Assembly: GCA_019054805.1 (NCBI GenBank)
Contig: JAHQIY010000001.1
Span: 2,494,501-2,558,500, forward strand
Length of the DNA stretch: 64,000 bases
Source of the DNA: Brachionus manjavacas
Lineage: Eukaryota > Rotifera > Eurotatoria > Ploima > Brachionidae
Reading direction: 5' to 3'
The position numbers and the translations under genes are program-made. This document shows, piece after piece, positions 32,901 to 44,317 of the stretch; the first letter of the stretch is position 1; the number at the start of each line of letters is the position of its first letter. The notes below the pieces were generated by a model that searched no databases, was not told where the DNA came from, and saw nothing but the letters and a program-made list of their open reading frames with translations.

Positions 32901-35900
32901 TCCACTTGATATTGTCTTCTTCTTTTTTGTTGTTTATCCATTCGAAGATAGCATTTATACTTGTGAGTCCGAGTGTAGGTAAGACAAGAACCATGAACAA
33001 TAGAAGAGTAAATGTTTTAACCATCATTGATCGGTTTTCGCCAGAGCGAGTCCAGTGCATTTCGGCAAGTGCAGTGCGAGAGACCAACACAGGCAGCAAG
33101 GCGGCTAATAGACGGAGCAAAAGCGATGGCAAAAATTCACCAAGATAACTGGGCAGAATTTTTGCTATTTCTTCTACGTCGAACACAGGAGCCCAGCTGC
33201 CCGCTTTGGCGATCAGAATCGATGGTGTGGTAAAAAAGATCATTAGGATTATTAATATTAAATTGATTAGAATGCATCGGAACCACCACATGATTCCAAT
33301 TTTGGACAAATTTTCCCATTTAATGTTGGTCGGTGCTGGTGCGTATTTGGCACTCCAAAATTCGCTGTTCAGTCTGTGACTCAGCGAAGATGGTCTCACC
33401 AAATCTTGGCATAAAAAACACTTGGAGCATTTTTCAGTCGGACAATAGGCATAAATCATGTTTCCGATTAGGCCGTATCTGTAGTGCTTTAAAAACTTGT
33501 CTGCCATAGCCTGGTCTTTAAATGTTATAAATGAAATACCGAGCGGTTTTTTTAAGCATTTTTCTCTTTCTTTGGAAATCTTTTCATCCAGTTCATTTAC
33601 TTTTTTTGTATAGAACTCGATTGAGTCTGTTAGCCGGTTATTTTCTTGTTTACAGCAACATTTGGTGCAGCAGCAGCAACACAACTCGACAAAACTTCCG
33701 AAGTGAAACGGATGCATCATAGGACGCTCGCCAGTCTGCTCAAGTATTTTTTCACTTGTCATCTTCCCTATCAACATCGAGTGTCTAAAAAGTAGTATTT
33801 TTTTTAGAATTTTCAATTTTATTACAACTTAAAATTGAAAAATATTTTAAGGTTTTTTCTTAATGATTAAATCATTAAAATATATAGTTAATATGAAATG
33901 AGTCAAGGCTCCTTTACAAATAAAAAAAAAATAGTTCAAAATTCTTCCACTAGTCTGACAACCTATGGAGCAATTTGAATCAGTCCTCTACTAGCATTCA
34001 TTTCCCTCAACTCAAAATTTCGATTCTACACTGCTAGTAGTTTAAGTTAATTAAAGAAATTGTGAAGTGTAATGTTGCTGGAATTCGTGTGAGTTGTATT
34101 CTTTTGATATAAGTTTATAAGAATGAAATAACAAAAAGAATAATCTATCCTGTTAAAGATCTGAAAAGATTTAGTAATGCTTTGGGCTTTAGGTGCTATT
34201 ACAGCGTTCTCCCATCATGCAACCAAATCATAGCTTTGAGTCTGGCGTAATTCCTAGGAAATTCCATACCAAATCATCTGCTAAAGTAAGAGAGTTGAAT
34301 TTGATTTTTTTGATAGATTTCGCTGCATCATAAATCCTAACTTTTTTAAAAATGAATTTTTCATTCTCCCAATACCTCATGTTTTTGACTCTCAGATTTC
34401 ATTCTAGCGTGATATCTCATTGACAAAAATGTAATGAGTGCGCATTTTATAGAGAAAGCAGAAGTTAAAAATCATTGGAAAATACCATTAGGTTATCAAA
34501 AAAAACGCTAATTTATACAAAAGATTAAGATTCTTCATTTTTTTTAAAGAAAAATTGAAATAAAAATTTTCTTTAAATTTTTTTTCGCGAAAAAAAGCTT
34601 AATTAAAAAATCCAAAATGACCAAAATGCTGTAAATTTCTTATTCTTTAAGAATTTGTGGTCGGTTTGGGCACTTCAAGTAGCACCTGTCGGCTTTTATC
34701 CGTTTTATGACAATCGAATGAATAAGATGGTTTTTCCGCAAAATAACGGGTATAGAATAAAAATGGTAAAGTTAAGAGTGGACAAGACCTTTCCCAACGT
34801 TTTTAAAAATTCAAAGTTAGTTTAGTTAAGTATAGTTTTAAAATAAATAAGAATTATATCATAAAGTTGAATTTTCGATAAGTTGTTAGTAAAAAAAATT
34901 TGTACAACTTTGTAAAAAGTAACCAAAATTTGCCAAAAGCTGAAGTTGTAAGGCGATTCACTGGTCTTGGATACAAAAAACGTCCTGTTTATCGTTGGCT
35001 AGATGTTATTGAATAGATAAAGCTTTCAAGAGAAAAAAAGGAAGTGGTAGACCTGCTAAAATTGCGACGAAACTAATGATTGCTAAACTTAGAGCCTATT
35101 TCAATCATAAATCGGGTTGTTCGCAAAGAAAGATGGCTAGAAAGTTTATTTGCCTCTATACCTATATCGGAAAAAATTTAAAGAAGTATACAAACATCAA
35201 AAAGTATAAAAAACACAAGAGACCTCATTTAAATGCTAAACAGGAGAAGGCAGCCAAGCCAAAGTGTCGTAGAAACTATGAATTCATAATTGATGATGAA
35301 TCATATTTCACTCTTGGCAACACCGCTCTGCCAGGAAATAATATTTTTTACTGCAGTAACGTTAGCAAGACGCCGGAGAGTCTAAAGAACTAAAAATTTG
35401 AAGAAAAATTTAATGGTCTAGTTGTCTATTTCACAACGCGGTATAAGCGAACCATATTTTGTACCTAGTGGTTTAGCGGTAAATCAACATGTCATGTAAA
35501 TGAATTATCTGATCAGACCTTGGAGAGTGTATTAAGAAGCGACTTGAATCAATGATTAAAGAATATTATCAGGATGGAAATTATGTATTTTGGTCCGACT
35601 AAGCATCATCTAATTAAGCGAATATGGTACAGAATTATTTCCTAGATAAAAATATAAAGTATGTCGCCAGAGAAGTGAATCATCAATCAAAATTCGCACT
35701 TGCCTGAGCAAAATGGACCCAAAGGTTGTACAAGACCATGCCAAGACTGTTCGCTCTAGGCTCGATATCTTACGTAATCATGGAGTTCAATACCTTAACT
35801 GTTATAATTTTTTCAAAACAGGAGGATTCAGTTATAATTTAAAAAAAATTAAAAGCCTTTGTTAAATAAAAATTTTTATATGATAAAAATAATTTTTTGT

Positions 35901-38900
35901 CATTTTTTATTATACACTCTTTATAATCGGAATGAGCTGAAATGATATTATTTTTTAACGCAAGGTCAAAACTGGAACCAGGAACGTATTTTATCAAATC
36001 CGCCTTTTTATCCATTAACTTTTATTCTAGAGGTTCTGGAGTCAAAAAAAAAATGATCTAATACAAGCAGTGGCGTAGCCATAAATTCATATATGGTTGA
36101 ACAAATGATCCTTGTTCTAAGCCTCTCTCCAGGGAAGGGAGGGTCTCAGATTGTGTTTGTGCTTTTTACAGAATTAAACTACATTCGAAAAATTGGTAGA
36201 AGAGCTTTGTATAGTTCACAATCTTCTGTGACAGACCATAATATAATTTTATTATGGTCCTTATATTTTTTTTCTTTAGTGTTTCTCAAATTTTGTATGT
36301 TTCTATTTAAGAATGAGTCAAGTTAAGACATGAAATAATTAGACCATTATGAGAAGCATGTAGACCCCCAATAGAGAAGCTTACTATTTAAAATACAATA
36401 AAGTAATTTTTTTTCCAAATGAGCTCAAGGAATAAGAAATTAAATAAATAGAGATCCAATAAGTTAATTTTTTTGGAAAAAAATGGGCCCTGTCTTTCAA
36501 GAATGAATTTTTTATTCTTAAGAATTTGGTTTCTTAGAATAAAAAAATCAGATTTAAAAAATAGATTAGATAATCTATGAAGCATTCTGGAAAATGGATT
36601 ATCTGATCAGACTCTTTTGAAAAAAATTAAAATTAATTCAATTAAATTTATAAAATTTCTTAGCTAAAATTATATTTTAAAAAAAGGATTTGATTTTCAA
36701 TTTTTTTAAAATTTCAAAAATTACTTTCGATTGTCTAATTTGTACAGTTTGTTCACATTATAAGCAAATTGAACATCTGTGATGACCAGTTCAGGATAAG
36801 CTTCCCTTGAATAAAAAAGTAAAAATAAAGTTTAGTAAAGCTTAGAATAAACAAACTGAAAATGTTTGGTGATAAATTCTTTTTTAGCATATCGACTTGG
36901 ATAGTTTGTGACCAAAACTGTTCGCGATACATAATCCGACTCGGTGTATTCCATCCGTTTGGAGAATATTTTGACAAAAATTATTCCTAATGCATAAAAG
37001 ACCCAGGATAGAATCAAATGAATCCATAAAAGTTGGGAACTAAAAAATAATAAATTATAAACTAAATAATAAATTTTAAAAAATAGAGCGCCTGCAGGTT
37101 TTTTTTTAAATCGTCTAACATTTTTTGAAAAAAAATAACGAATAAAAGCTTGATGGATTTTGATTTTAAATTATAAAAAAAAAGATAATTTAAAAGAAAT
37201 ATATTGACATGCTCTTATTCATAATAAAATCAGATGGAAAAATACAACTCATAATTTCTTATAAATAGTTCTTTAATTAAAATAGTGATATTTGAGAATA
37301 TTGTAAAAATTTAATTTTTTTTCCTTTTTTTCACTCCTTGTGAAGCCTAGGGTCATTAATTTTGATTTCCACTCAAATCGATCTTTTGCCTCCACCCTTG
37401 CTTCTTCCCATGTCATTCCCATTTCGATGAGATCTTTCATGATTGTCGACCTCAATGTTACTGCTGGTCATCCTACCTTACGTCACCCTTTAGGTGTCCA
37501 TATAAGGACTCTTTTTGATGTCCGTGTTTCTTTCATTCCAAGTATATGCCCAAGCCATTGTAGTCTTTCATTCTTATTCCATTGACTTACTGACTCTGAA
37601 TTTGTTCTTGTGTATAGGTAGATGGTGTAATGGTTCGATCAGCCGCTTTAAAATAAGTGAAGTAAGCAAAAGATCGAAGGTTCGAATCCTCCCGAAGGAA
37701 TTCGAAGAACAAAGTTAAAAAAATGGGAAGTTTGCAGTTGAAAAGGATCATGAGCACCAAAGACTCTTCTTCAAGCGCCTAAGTATAAAAGTTAGATACA
37801 AAAAAATCAAGAACTCAGAAAAAAGCTCAAGGGAGTAATTTTTTTTTTAATTCCTGCAGGGGATGAGCTGTTTATAAATTAAAATGTTTTTAATTGTTAA
37901 TAATTAATTACTTTGGAGGCACATTGACAATGGTTGTTGCTCCGAAAACTTTAGAACTAAATACTAAATAACAAAAATTAAAATTTATTAAAATTTATTA
38001 AAATTTTATTCTATTTAAGTTTACAGTTTCCTTGTAAATTAATGGGCAGAAGAACACTAATTGACAAAATGGTCACTATGAATAAATAGGTGATTAAATA
38101 TCGCTGAAAAAATAGATAATAAATTGCATCTTTGCCGCATTTTTCATTAATGTGCTTGTCTCTTAATAAATTTTGCTAAAGACTTTTAAGCTTGAAAAAA
38201 TCAAACTCACTTGAGTCTAAAAACATTAAGAATCCAAGAAAGAATGTTTTTCTCCTTGTATTCGTTATTATGAGTGAAATCCTGTGATATTGTTGAATCA
38301 CTTCGAACTAAATTAACATCATTGTCCGCCCTTTCGGCATTGGTTTCCACATTGCTCGTTGCTGATGTTGAATCCGAAAATTTTGAGAAAAAGTTCACAC
38401 TCCACCTAGACAAAAATAAATTTATTCGTGATTTAAAAAAAAAAATTAGAAAATTAAATTCAGCTTTGGGTTAGTTTTATTAAATCATGCAGGCTAAGTA
38501 GATGATAGAGCTTTGTGAGTACAGTTTAGTGTATATTACTTTTTTAAAGAGTCAAAATATTTAAATCTAAGGTAGAAAAATTGATTAAAAAAGCAAAATT
38601 CAAGTGCCCAATCACCCTAAAACCATTCTTAGTAGTTAAAAAATTTCACCGTACTTATTAAATCTACTTTTGGGTTCTAATAAGCGTCTTTAAAAATAAT
38701 TATTAGGGTTCTACTGTTTTTGACAAGTATAAGGATAATTTGGGCCCGAACTTACCTTTCTTCGTCATTTTTTAGCAAGCCAAAGCGACCATAGTCGCCA
38801 ATACGCCTCAGAAAAGTGTATAAAACGAGAATGGCGAGCCAGGCGCACACATTTACCAGCAAATTTTCGGGTATACCCTCATAGTCTTTGATAAAAATGC

Positions 38901-38988
38901 CCGTGTTATTCGAGTTGTAAATATTGCGGCAATTTTGGTCGATCAGATCGGTCATCGAAGTACTATTTGGCATTATTTGTGTGGTCAT
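29935..38988 (-). CDS. tmem63: TMEM63 / CSC1-like mechanosensitive cation channel
   Basis: A multi-pass channel opened by membrane tension or osmotic stress. Eight exons, from high to low: 38756-38988, 38211-38405, 38025-38175, 37912-37963, 36857-37039, 36725-36805, 32469-33784, 29935-30539. Exon 1 has the start ATG and first membrane helix (LLVNVCAWLAILVLYTFLRR, then DYGRFGLL). Exon 3 has EKCGKDAIYYLFFQRYL and a second helix. Exons 5-6 carry TVLVTNYP and HFQEAYPELVITDV, of the cytoplasmic RRM-like fold. Exon 7 carries PLGISFITF, the pore helices and HWTRSGENR. Exon 8 gives the last helix and a ~170-residue acidic cytoplasmic tail. About 938 residues. Seven junctions were examined and six join in phase; the exon 2-3 junction (35-nt gap) is one base out, so that splice site is uncertain or an indel exists. 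Confidence 0.92.
30540..32468. other. TMEM63 intron 7
   Basis: A 1.9-kb intron with donor GTAAGT at its high-coordinate end and acceptor TTTTTTATAG. It holds an inverted-repeat element (30778-31503) and a third copy of part of its arm (31634-31700). The rest is A/T-rich. Confidence 0.75.
30778..31503. mobile_element. Foldback / MITE-like element with ~130-175 bp inverted arms
   Basis: The left arm (30778-30952) matches the reverse complement of the right arm (31371-31503) with mismatches and gaps. Matching landmarks are AAACCAGGGC, GTACAAAAAG, AAAGGAAA(A)TG and TTTCATTGTCTATC. The outer ends are the CATAC-type segments beside the GC-rich part. The ~420-bp centre has no ORF. Confidence 0.7.
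33945..34330 (-). pseudogene. LINE 3'-half fragment related to the 27.3-29.3 kb element
   Basis: The + strand text here aligns by eye with 27590-27730 (CTCAACTCAAAA with GATTC and TAGTAGT/TTAGTAAT landmarks) and with the YADD region near 28225 (AATCATCTGCTAAAG versus GATCATCTGTGAAAA). It is a diverged, internally deleted copy of the same kind of element, in the same orientation. Confidence 0.6.
34920..35800 (+). pseudogene. Tc1/mariner-type transposase relic
   Basis: On the + strand: GSGRPAKIATK and SGCSQRKMARKF (helix-turn-helix region), then FIIDDESYFTL with the first catalytic Asp. Further on are FEEKFNGLVVYF, YVFWSD (second catalytic Asp; the following residues are interrupted by stops), MVQNYFLDKNIKYVAREVNH and the expected C-terminal segment. 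Frameshifts and at least four stops are present. Terminal repeats were not identified. Confidence 0.75.
36068..36330. mobile_element. Possible transposon end beginning CAGTGGCGTAGCC
   Basis: CAGTGGCGTAGCC is a widespread terminal sequence of several DNA transposon families. The next 200 bp (GGGAAGGGAGGGTCTCAG and on) are less AT-rich than the intron. No matching inverted end was found nearby. Confidence 0.35.
37310..37610 (-). pseudogene. RTE-like LINE 3' end fragment
   Basis: On the - strand: ERLQWLGHILGMKETRTSKR, then IWTPKG, and after one frameshift TIMKDLIEMGMTWEEARVEA and DRFEWKS. This is the typical extreme C-terminus of RTE/CR1-like reverse transcriptases. It lies in TMEM63 intron 4 in the gene's orientation and is 5'-truncated, with an A-rich 3' end near 37320. 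Confidence 0.75.
37618..37705 (+). ncRNA. tRNA-like sequence (SINE head or tRNA pseudogene)
   Basis: Has a Pol III B-box (GGTTCGAATCC, 37679-37689) and an A-box-like TAGATGGTGTAATGG about 50 bp upstream, the order and spacing of a tRNA gene. The T-arm pairs with one mismatch (GAAGG with CCTCC), but I cannot pair an acceptor stem, so it is not a functional tRNA as it stands. Confidence 0.4.
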
Positions 38989-41936
38989 TGTATTAGCTAC
39001 TTAATCATTTACAAGTCACTATAGTCTAAAATTAACATATTTCAATTTTTTTAGTAAAATAAAAATACTTGGCAATTTATAATTTTAATAATGCAAAAAA
39101 AATGAATAAGAAATTATTTTTGTACAAGGGGTTTAGCACATGGCTTAATATTATTAAAACAGGGCGCCTATAATTTATTATAATTGGAATTAAACAAGAT
39201 CTCAGTAGTCTGATTTTTAGGAAAAACTTCAGACTATTTTTTCTTTTTTTCTTTCAGTGAGAAATTATTTAAAATTAGTATTTTTCTTATTTTAAAAAAA
39301 TCACCTTTTTTCAAATGAATAATACTGAAGTTAAACGATGCGCCATAAAGTTTTAATAATAAAAATGAAACCTAAATAAATTTTAATAATTTATTGAAAT
39401 TTTTGATTGAGGTATTTGTTTTTTTTTCAAATAAAAAAATCTAAAAGAAGTAAATTTTAGGTATATTCTTGATATTTATAAGAGAAAAATTCACAAGCTG
39501 TCTTAAATTATTAGGTTCTAAATAATCTTTTCAAAATATGCGAATTCGATGATTGCATTTGATTTAATAAAAATTTCTATTTTTAATAGCCTGAAAAAAT
39601 TTTGAAGCAAATTGTAAGTTTAATTTTAGATCAAAATAAATAAAATGTCAGGTATGGTTTTGAATCAAAAAGTTTTTTTCTTTGATTAACTAAAATTAAA
39701 TTTGAATTAATGTGTTGTTTTGGAAACAAGGTTCAATATTTAATGTGATAAATTATCTCGTTAATTTTTTATCTTTTTTTAAAAGACAGTTTGATGCCTC
39801 TTTTGGTGATTAAAGCTTTGTTTTTTTTTAATTTAAAAAATCTTTATTCCAAATTATCGATATAAATTGTTTTATGTATTTTAAAATAAACATTAATTTA
39901 GTATAATATTGCTAAAATATTTTAATTGAAGAGTTCAAGGATTTTTAAAGCTATTTTTTTTTCATTCTTGATCGTTGAACAATTCTTTGCTGTTAATTTA
40001 TGCCATTGTCAAAAAATATCATTCAACCTTTACCAAAAATGAGCATATGCAATATAAAATATGATATTGATGATTGCTCTCTCAGGTAAATATTTTCTAT
40101 ATAAAATTAATTTTTCATTTTAAAGTCTTCCTAACTTTTTGAGAAGAAACTTTTTACAACAAATTCAGTTTTTCTGATTAATTTATTTACTTAGTTAAAG
40201 TTGATTAAATTTCACAGATTAATAAAATGCTGATATTTTAAAAAATATACACAAATTCAATTCGGAGGTTTTAACTACACATGTTCAAAGGTAAATAAAG
40301 AATCAATAGAACTAATTTCATGCGCTTTAGCCATCAAATAATTTTACATTGTTTTACTTAATTTCAATGTATTAAATTAAATTAAATTAAATTAATTAAT
40401 AACCAGTTGTTAACTGGTAAGTCGCTTGGAGATCGAGCGCTCTCCTTTCGACAAATTTGAGTATAAAAATTAATTGACAAAAAAAAAAAAAAAAAAAAGA
40501 AAAGAATGAAATCATTTTTAAAAAGTTTAAAAATAGTATAAAAATAAAAAGGAATGTGAAGTTGCAATTTTTTCCTAAAAATAAATTTTTTTCCTATACA
40601 AAATACAAGATAAAAAAAAAAAAAAAAAAAAAAAAAAATTAGTTTTAAAATTTTATACATGTATTGACGAGCTGAATAGAAACTGAAAAACTAAAATTCT
40701 TAATTGGAAATTTTATTGAGAGTTTTTATTAATACGTAAATGTATAAATGACAAAATACTGTGAGCCTGTTCAATTTATTCAAATTGATAATTTTGAATT
40801 GTGAAATCTAAGCATTTAAGTTGTATTTTGATAAAATAAATTTAGCTAAAAGATGACTAAATTATTATTTTGTTTATTTATTAATGAGAAAAATTTAAAT
40901 AAATACTTTTATTTTTCTACGGTCAATTTTCAAAGTTAAATATTCTGACATCGGTATTATCGAAATTTAAAGAAATAATTGGAAACTTAGAAAATGCACA
41001 TGTTCATTTTGGTTGAAAAATTATTATTGTGATCACAATTTTGAATGCTCATTTAGACTTAAGCTCATGAAATTCAGTAGTATTGGTATGAACATTCCTA
41101 TATGTAAGGAAAGGGTGCACAAAGAAAAACTAAATCAACGCCTGAAAAACAGCGATCAGATGCTTCGCAAAACTTGGCAGTTGGTATTGAATCAGATAAA
41201 TATGTCAATCAAAGTAATAGACAAATCATTCAAGAAATTCAAGTTTTACCATCAAATTTAGAGAGAAAGTGTGTAAAATGCAATTCCAAATAAGTAAAAG
41301 AAATTTTTATGTCCAAATGATTGCAGCAAAAAATAAAAGTATTCATATATCATATATATAATAGTAAATAATAGTAAAAATAATAGTAAAATTGAAAAAA
41401 AAAAATTAATTCACAAATGATTAAAAATTATTTTTTTTATTAAAAATACATTTTCTAGTTTTAAAGTAAAAATTTGAGGAAAAAGTAGAAATGTATATGT
41501 TGTTATTAGGTTTTTCAAACTAAAATGTTTTTAAAATAAAATACAGTTGTATTAAAGCTAAAACTCAAAAGAAATATACACGCTTTCTCTTTTTCTTAAG
41601 CATTTTTCTTTATACATTTTTCTTGGCTCATATTCACAAAAGTTTTTAAGATATAAAAAATGAGCGATTCTAGTCAAAGTTTTTTTTAATTTTTAACCCG
41701 GCATCTAAATTTGAATTTCAAAAATAAGTTAATGACTAACATGTATTATTGATGCCGCATCTAAATTCGATTTTCAGGAATTAACGCGGCGTTAAACACC
41801 AAAAATCTGAGTTTTGGCTTTTGGTGCATGCATCTCTTTGCAAGGTTATACGGTATTTGTAAGATTATTTTATTTTATTTTCCTTCAAATTGTTGAGAAA
41901 AAAAATTAAATTAAACATTTGTAAATGTTAGTCTAT
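38989..41936. other. Long AT-rich intergenic region
   Basis: Nearly 3 kb between the divergent side of TMEM63 and the DNAAF3 3' end. It contains poly(A) runs at 40480-40498 and 40613-40638, and one GC-richer spot with two hairpins at 40402-40445. The open frame at 41013-41261 shows no recognisable domain. TMEM63 promoter elements probably lie just above 38988 but cannot be picked out. Confidence 0.5.
40402..40445. repeat. Adjacent short hairpins in a poly(A)-flanked spot
   Basis: ACCAGTT (40402-40408) and AACTGGT (40412-40418) form a perfect 7-bp stem. Next to it GGAGA...TCTCC encloses the palindrome GAGCGCTC. An A/T microsatellite (ATTAA repeats) on one side and a poly(A) run on the other suggest a small retroposed sequence. 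Confidence 0.45.
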
Positions 41937-43310
41937 TTATTTTTTAAAAATTAAATGGTTTAAAAATTCCAAATTATCCTTTGAATCTTTTACTTTGCAA
42001 ATATTTTGATCTAGTTCCGAAAATCCATTTTCATGACACATTTGCCTCAATTTTTGTGAAAAACCATTAATCTGCTCTGTCTTCATTTCTATCATAAATT
42101 TGGCAGTCTCAACAACAATCAGTGCTTCCGGCTTTAAAATTTTACAAAAACTTTTATCAGCCAGGTTTCCCGCCGCACTATTGCCAAAAAAAACAGCATC
42201 AAAAAAACCATCAAATTTGCTCTTATGTCTAAAATCCTCAACAATACTCAAAGGCAAAAAAACAATTTCCACATCTTCCAATTTAAAATAGTCATCACTG
42301 CTCATTTCCAGTTCATCATTAACCTCAACTATTTTCATCTCACTCAACTTAGACTCCAACGATTCATGACCACCAAGCTCAAGAATTTTTCCAATTAAAT
42401 TTTCCAAGTTTGATTTAGAAACATCAATGGCAGAGTGCCTGTAAGAATCATTAACTTTTTTAAAAAAATCCCCATTTTCATGCTCAATTCCGTAAGCTAG
42501 ATAAGGACCAACTATTATGTCTCCAAAGTAGCCCCTGCGACTAGCTTTGTCCCCACTTCTAGCATCATTAAATATCATTCCGGATGCAAGTGTTTTGTTC
42601 GGAGTGTCATAGTTGACATCTCTAAGCTCAAAAGCTATTCCTGTGTCTCTCCATTTTGCGTAAACTCTGTGATTTATGATTGAGCAGTTTTTGCGCTCTA
42701 GCAGCTTCATGGTAAAGTCCCAGTCGTAGGCATTGGAGCGAGAGTCGTATCTGTTTGCAAAATAGTTTCTCAAGCGAACATCCCAACACTTCTCAGCCGG
42801 AAAGAACTCTTTATTCTCTTCTTTAATGCGCCAAAATTTGAATATGCCTTCCAGAAAATCTCTTTCTTTGTACTTCAGGAGACTAAAATTGAACATGTTG
42901 AGATTGCTTTTTGCCAAATAGTCCAGATCGGTGATGAATTTTATAAATTCATTTGATTTAAGTCGGATCAAATTTGCCGTGTTTTCTCTAATTAGCAAAT
43001 TGCCGTAAATTTCTAGAAAATTTTCGGCCTTTTCTCCAACACCAGATCTTTGTGGGTGCTCGAATACAATGCTTAGTAGGAGAAGACATCTGGCATAAAG
43101 TTCCAGCATTTTTTCGTAGACAAAAAAGCGGATTTTTTTTCCCAAATTCTTTTTGGATTTCAACGAGTCAATTAGTATGCGCTGATCACCACAGTTCATT
43201 AGTAAAATGTTGACAGTGTCTTCATTGTTTTTGATGTTTTGGTCATAGAGCTTAAGGATATCGATGCTAGGCGAAAAGCCCCACCAGTTTATATTACCAA
43301 ATCCGTCCAT
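41937..43310 (-). CDS. dnaaf3: Dynein axonemal assembly factor 3
   Basis: A cytoplasmic factor needed to preassemble inner and outer dynein arms before transport into motile cilia (known role of the family). Single exon, 457 residues from the ATG at 43308-43310; the frame is open 18 bp further upstream without another ATG. Residues 1-90 match the family's N-terminus: INWWGFSPSIDIL, then VNILLMNCGDQRILIDSL, a Rossmann-like first strand and loop, and IRFFVYEKMLELYARCLLLL. The middle has FWR and KCWDVRLRNYFANRYDSRSN, then DWDFTMKL, RGYFGDIIVGPYLAYGIE and the C-terminal domain with DAVFFGNSAAGNLAD. It is slightly shorter than vertebrate versions. Its presence shows that the organism builds motile cilia. 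Confidence 0.93.
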   Translation of the reverse strand: MDGFGNINWWGFSPSIDILKLYDQNIKNNEDTVNILLMNCGDQRILIDSLKSKKNLGKKIRFFVYEKMLELYARCLLLLSIVFEHPQRSGVGEKAENFLEIYGNLLIRENTANLIRLKSNEFIKFITDLDYLAKSNLNMFNFSLLKYKERDFLEGIFKFWRIKEENKEFFPAEKCWDVRLRNYFANRYDSRSNAYDWDFTMKLLERKNCSIINHRVYAKWRDTGIAFELRDVNYDTPNKTLASGMIFNDARSGDKASRRGYFGDIIVGPYLAYGIEHENGDFFKKVNDSYRHSAIDVSKSNLENLIGKILELGGHESLESKLSEMKIVEVNDELEMSSDDYFKLEDVEIVFLPLSIVEDFRHKSKFDGFFDAVFFGNSAAGNLADKSFCKILKPEALIVVETAKFMIEMKTEQINGFSQKLRQMCHENGFSELDQNICKVKDSKDNLEFLNHLIFKK

Positions 43311-43329
43311 GTTTGACTGTAGGGACAAT

Positions 43330-44310
43330 TTTTTTTGGAGATTAATTTATTTTAAATAAGTCGAATATTCGGGAATATTTTAAATCATCCCTAACCGTTG
43401 CCATGACTACAAGAGCTAAATTTTTGTATCTAGTTAAAATTAAAATAAAAAAGTCATGGGCTAAATTTCAGTGAATGAAAATAAAAAAAAATTTATCTTA
43501 GAAATTTTCAATAATTAAAATGAAAGAATATTTGATTATTTTCATTCCAATTTCATTCTTCTAGATCTAAGATTTTGCTTTTTTTTAACAATACCATTAA
43601 TTTAATTTCTATTAAATTTTGTTCAATATTTTGAAGCTTTGACATTGATTTAAAAAAATTAACTTTTTTAATATTTCTAATTCTTTATCTTTGTTGAATA
43701 AATGAGCTCAATCATTCCTGTCTATGCTTTGACTTTTGGTTTTTTCGATTGCTGTCAATAAATTATCTGAAAAATTTTAAAATCTTATAAATTCCTGGCA
43801 AGAAAAATGATTTCTTAAGAAAAAAATGCTAATATCATTTATGAGAAAAAAAATTTGGTCGATAAAAATTAAATAACTATTTGAGTATCTAATAAGCAAT
43901 TTTTTAATTCAAAATTTCCGCTTCGAATACTTTTATTAATTCACTTTTTAAAAATGTAAATTTAGAACGAATTTTGATAATCATGGTTAATGTTTAAATG
44001 TCAAGAAAAGCTTAAAATGCCTTAGCAAAAATAACAATTGTACCGAGTCTGTGACTTTATTCTAAAATACTGACAACAACATAATTCATCTGCATCATAA
44101 TTGCCGCAAATTGTAAAAAAATGTAAAGATTTTTCACGTTTCAAGGTTAATCAAAAGACTAGTGCCCATGCCTCATGAGACAGTTTAACACTTCATTTAT
44201 TCAATTGATTATTAAAAAAAAATATATATATACTAAAAATAAAAAAATTTATAAAAATTGAATAGAGTTATTGATTTAAAAGTTATTTGAAAAAATTTAA
44301 CAACAATCTA
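43330..44310. other. AT-rich intergenic, likely DNAAF3 upstream region
   Basis: No gene or clear motif seen. Confidence 0.5.
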
Positions 44311-44317
44311 TTTAAAT

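Larger units (their letters stand above)
33785..36724. other. TMEM63 intron 6, rich in transposon relics
   Basis: A 2.9-kb intron containing a LINE fragment (33945-34330), a Tc1/mariner relic (34920-35800) and a transposon-end-like sequence CAGTGGCGTAGCC at 36068-36080. The remainder is A/T-rich. Confidence 0.75.

Noticed and set aside
40382..40660. Phe-rich - strand frame
   Set aside because: Produced by poly(A) runs.
41013..41261. 82-residue + strand frame
   Set aside because: Lys/Asn-rich, no domain, no upstream or downstream signals; cannot be told from chance.
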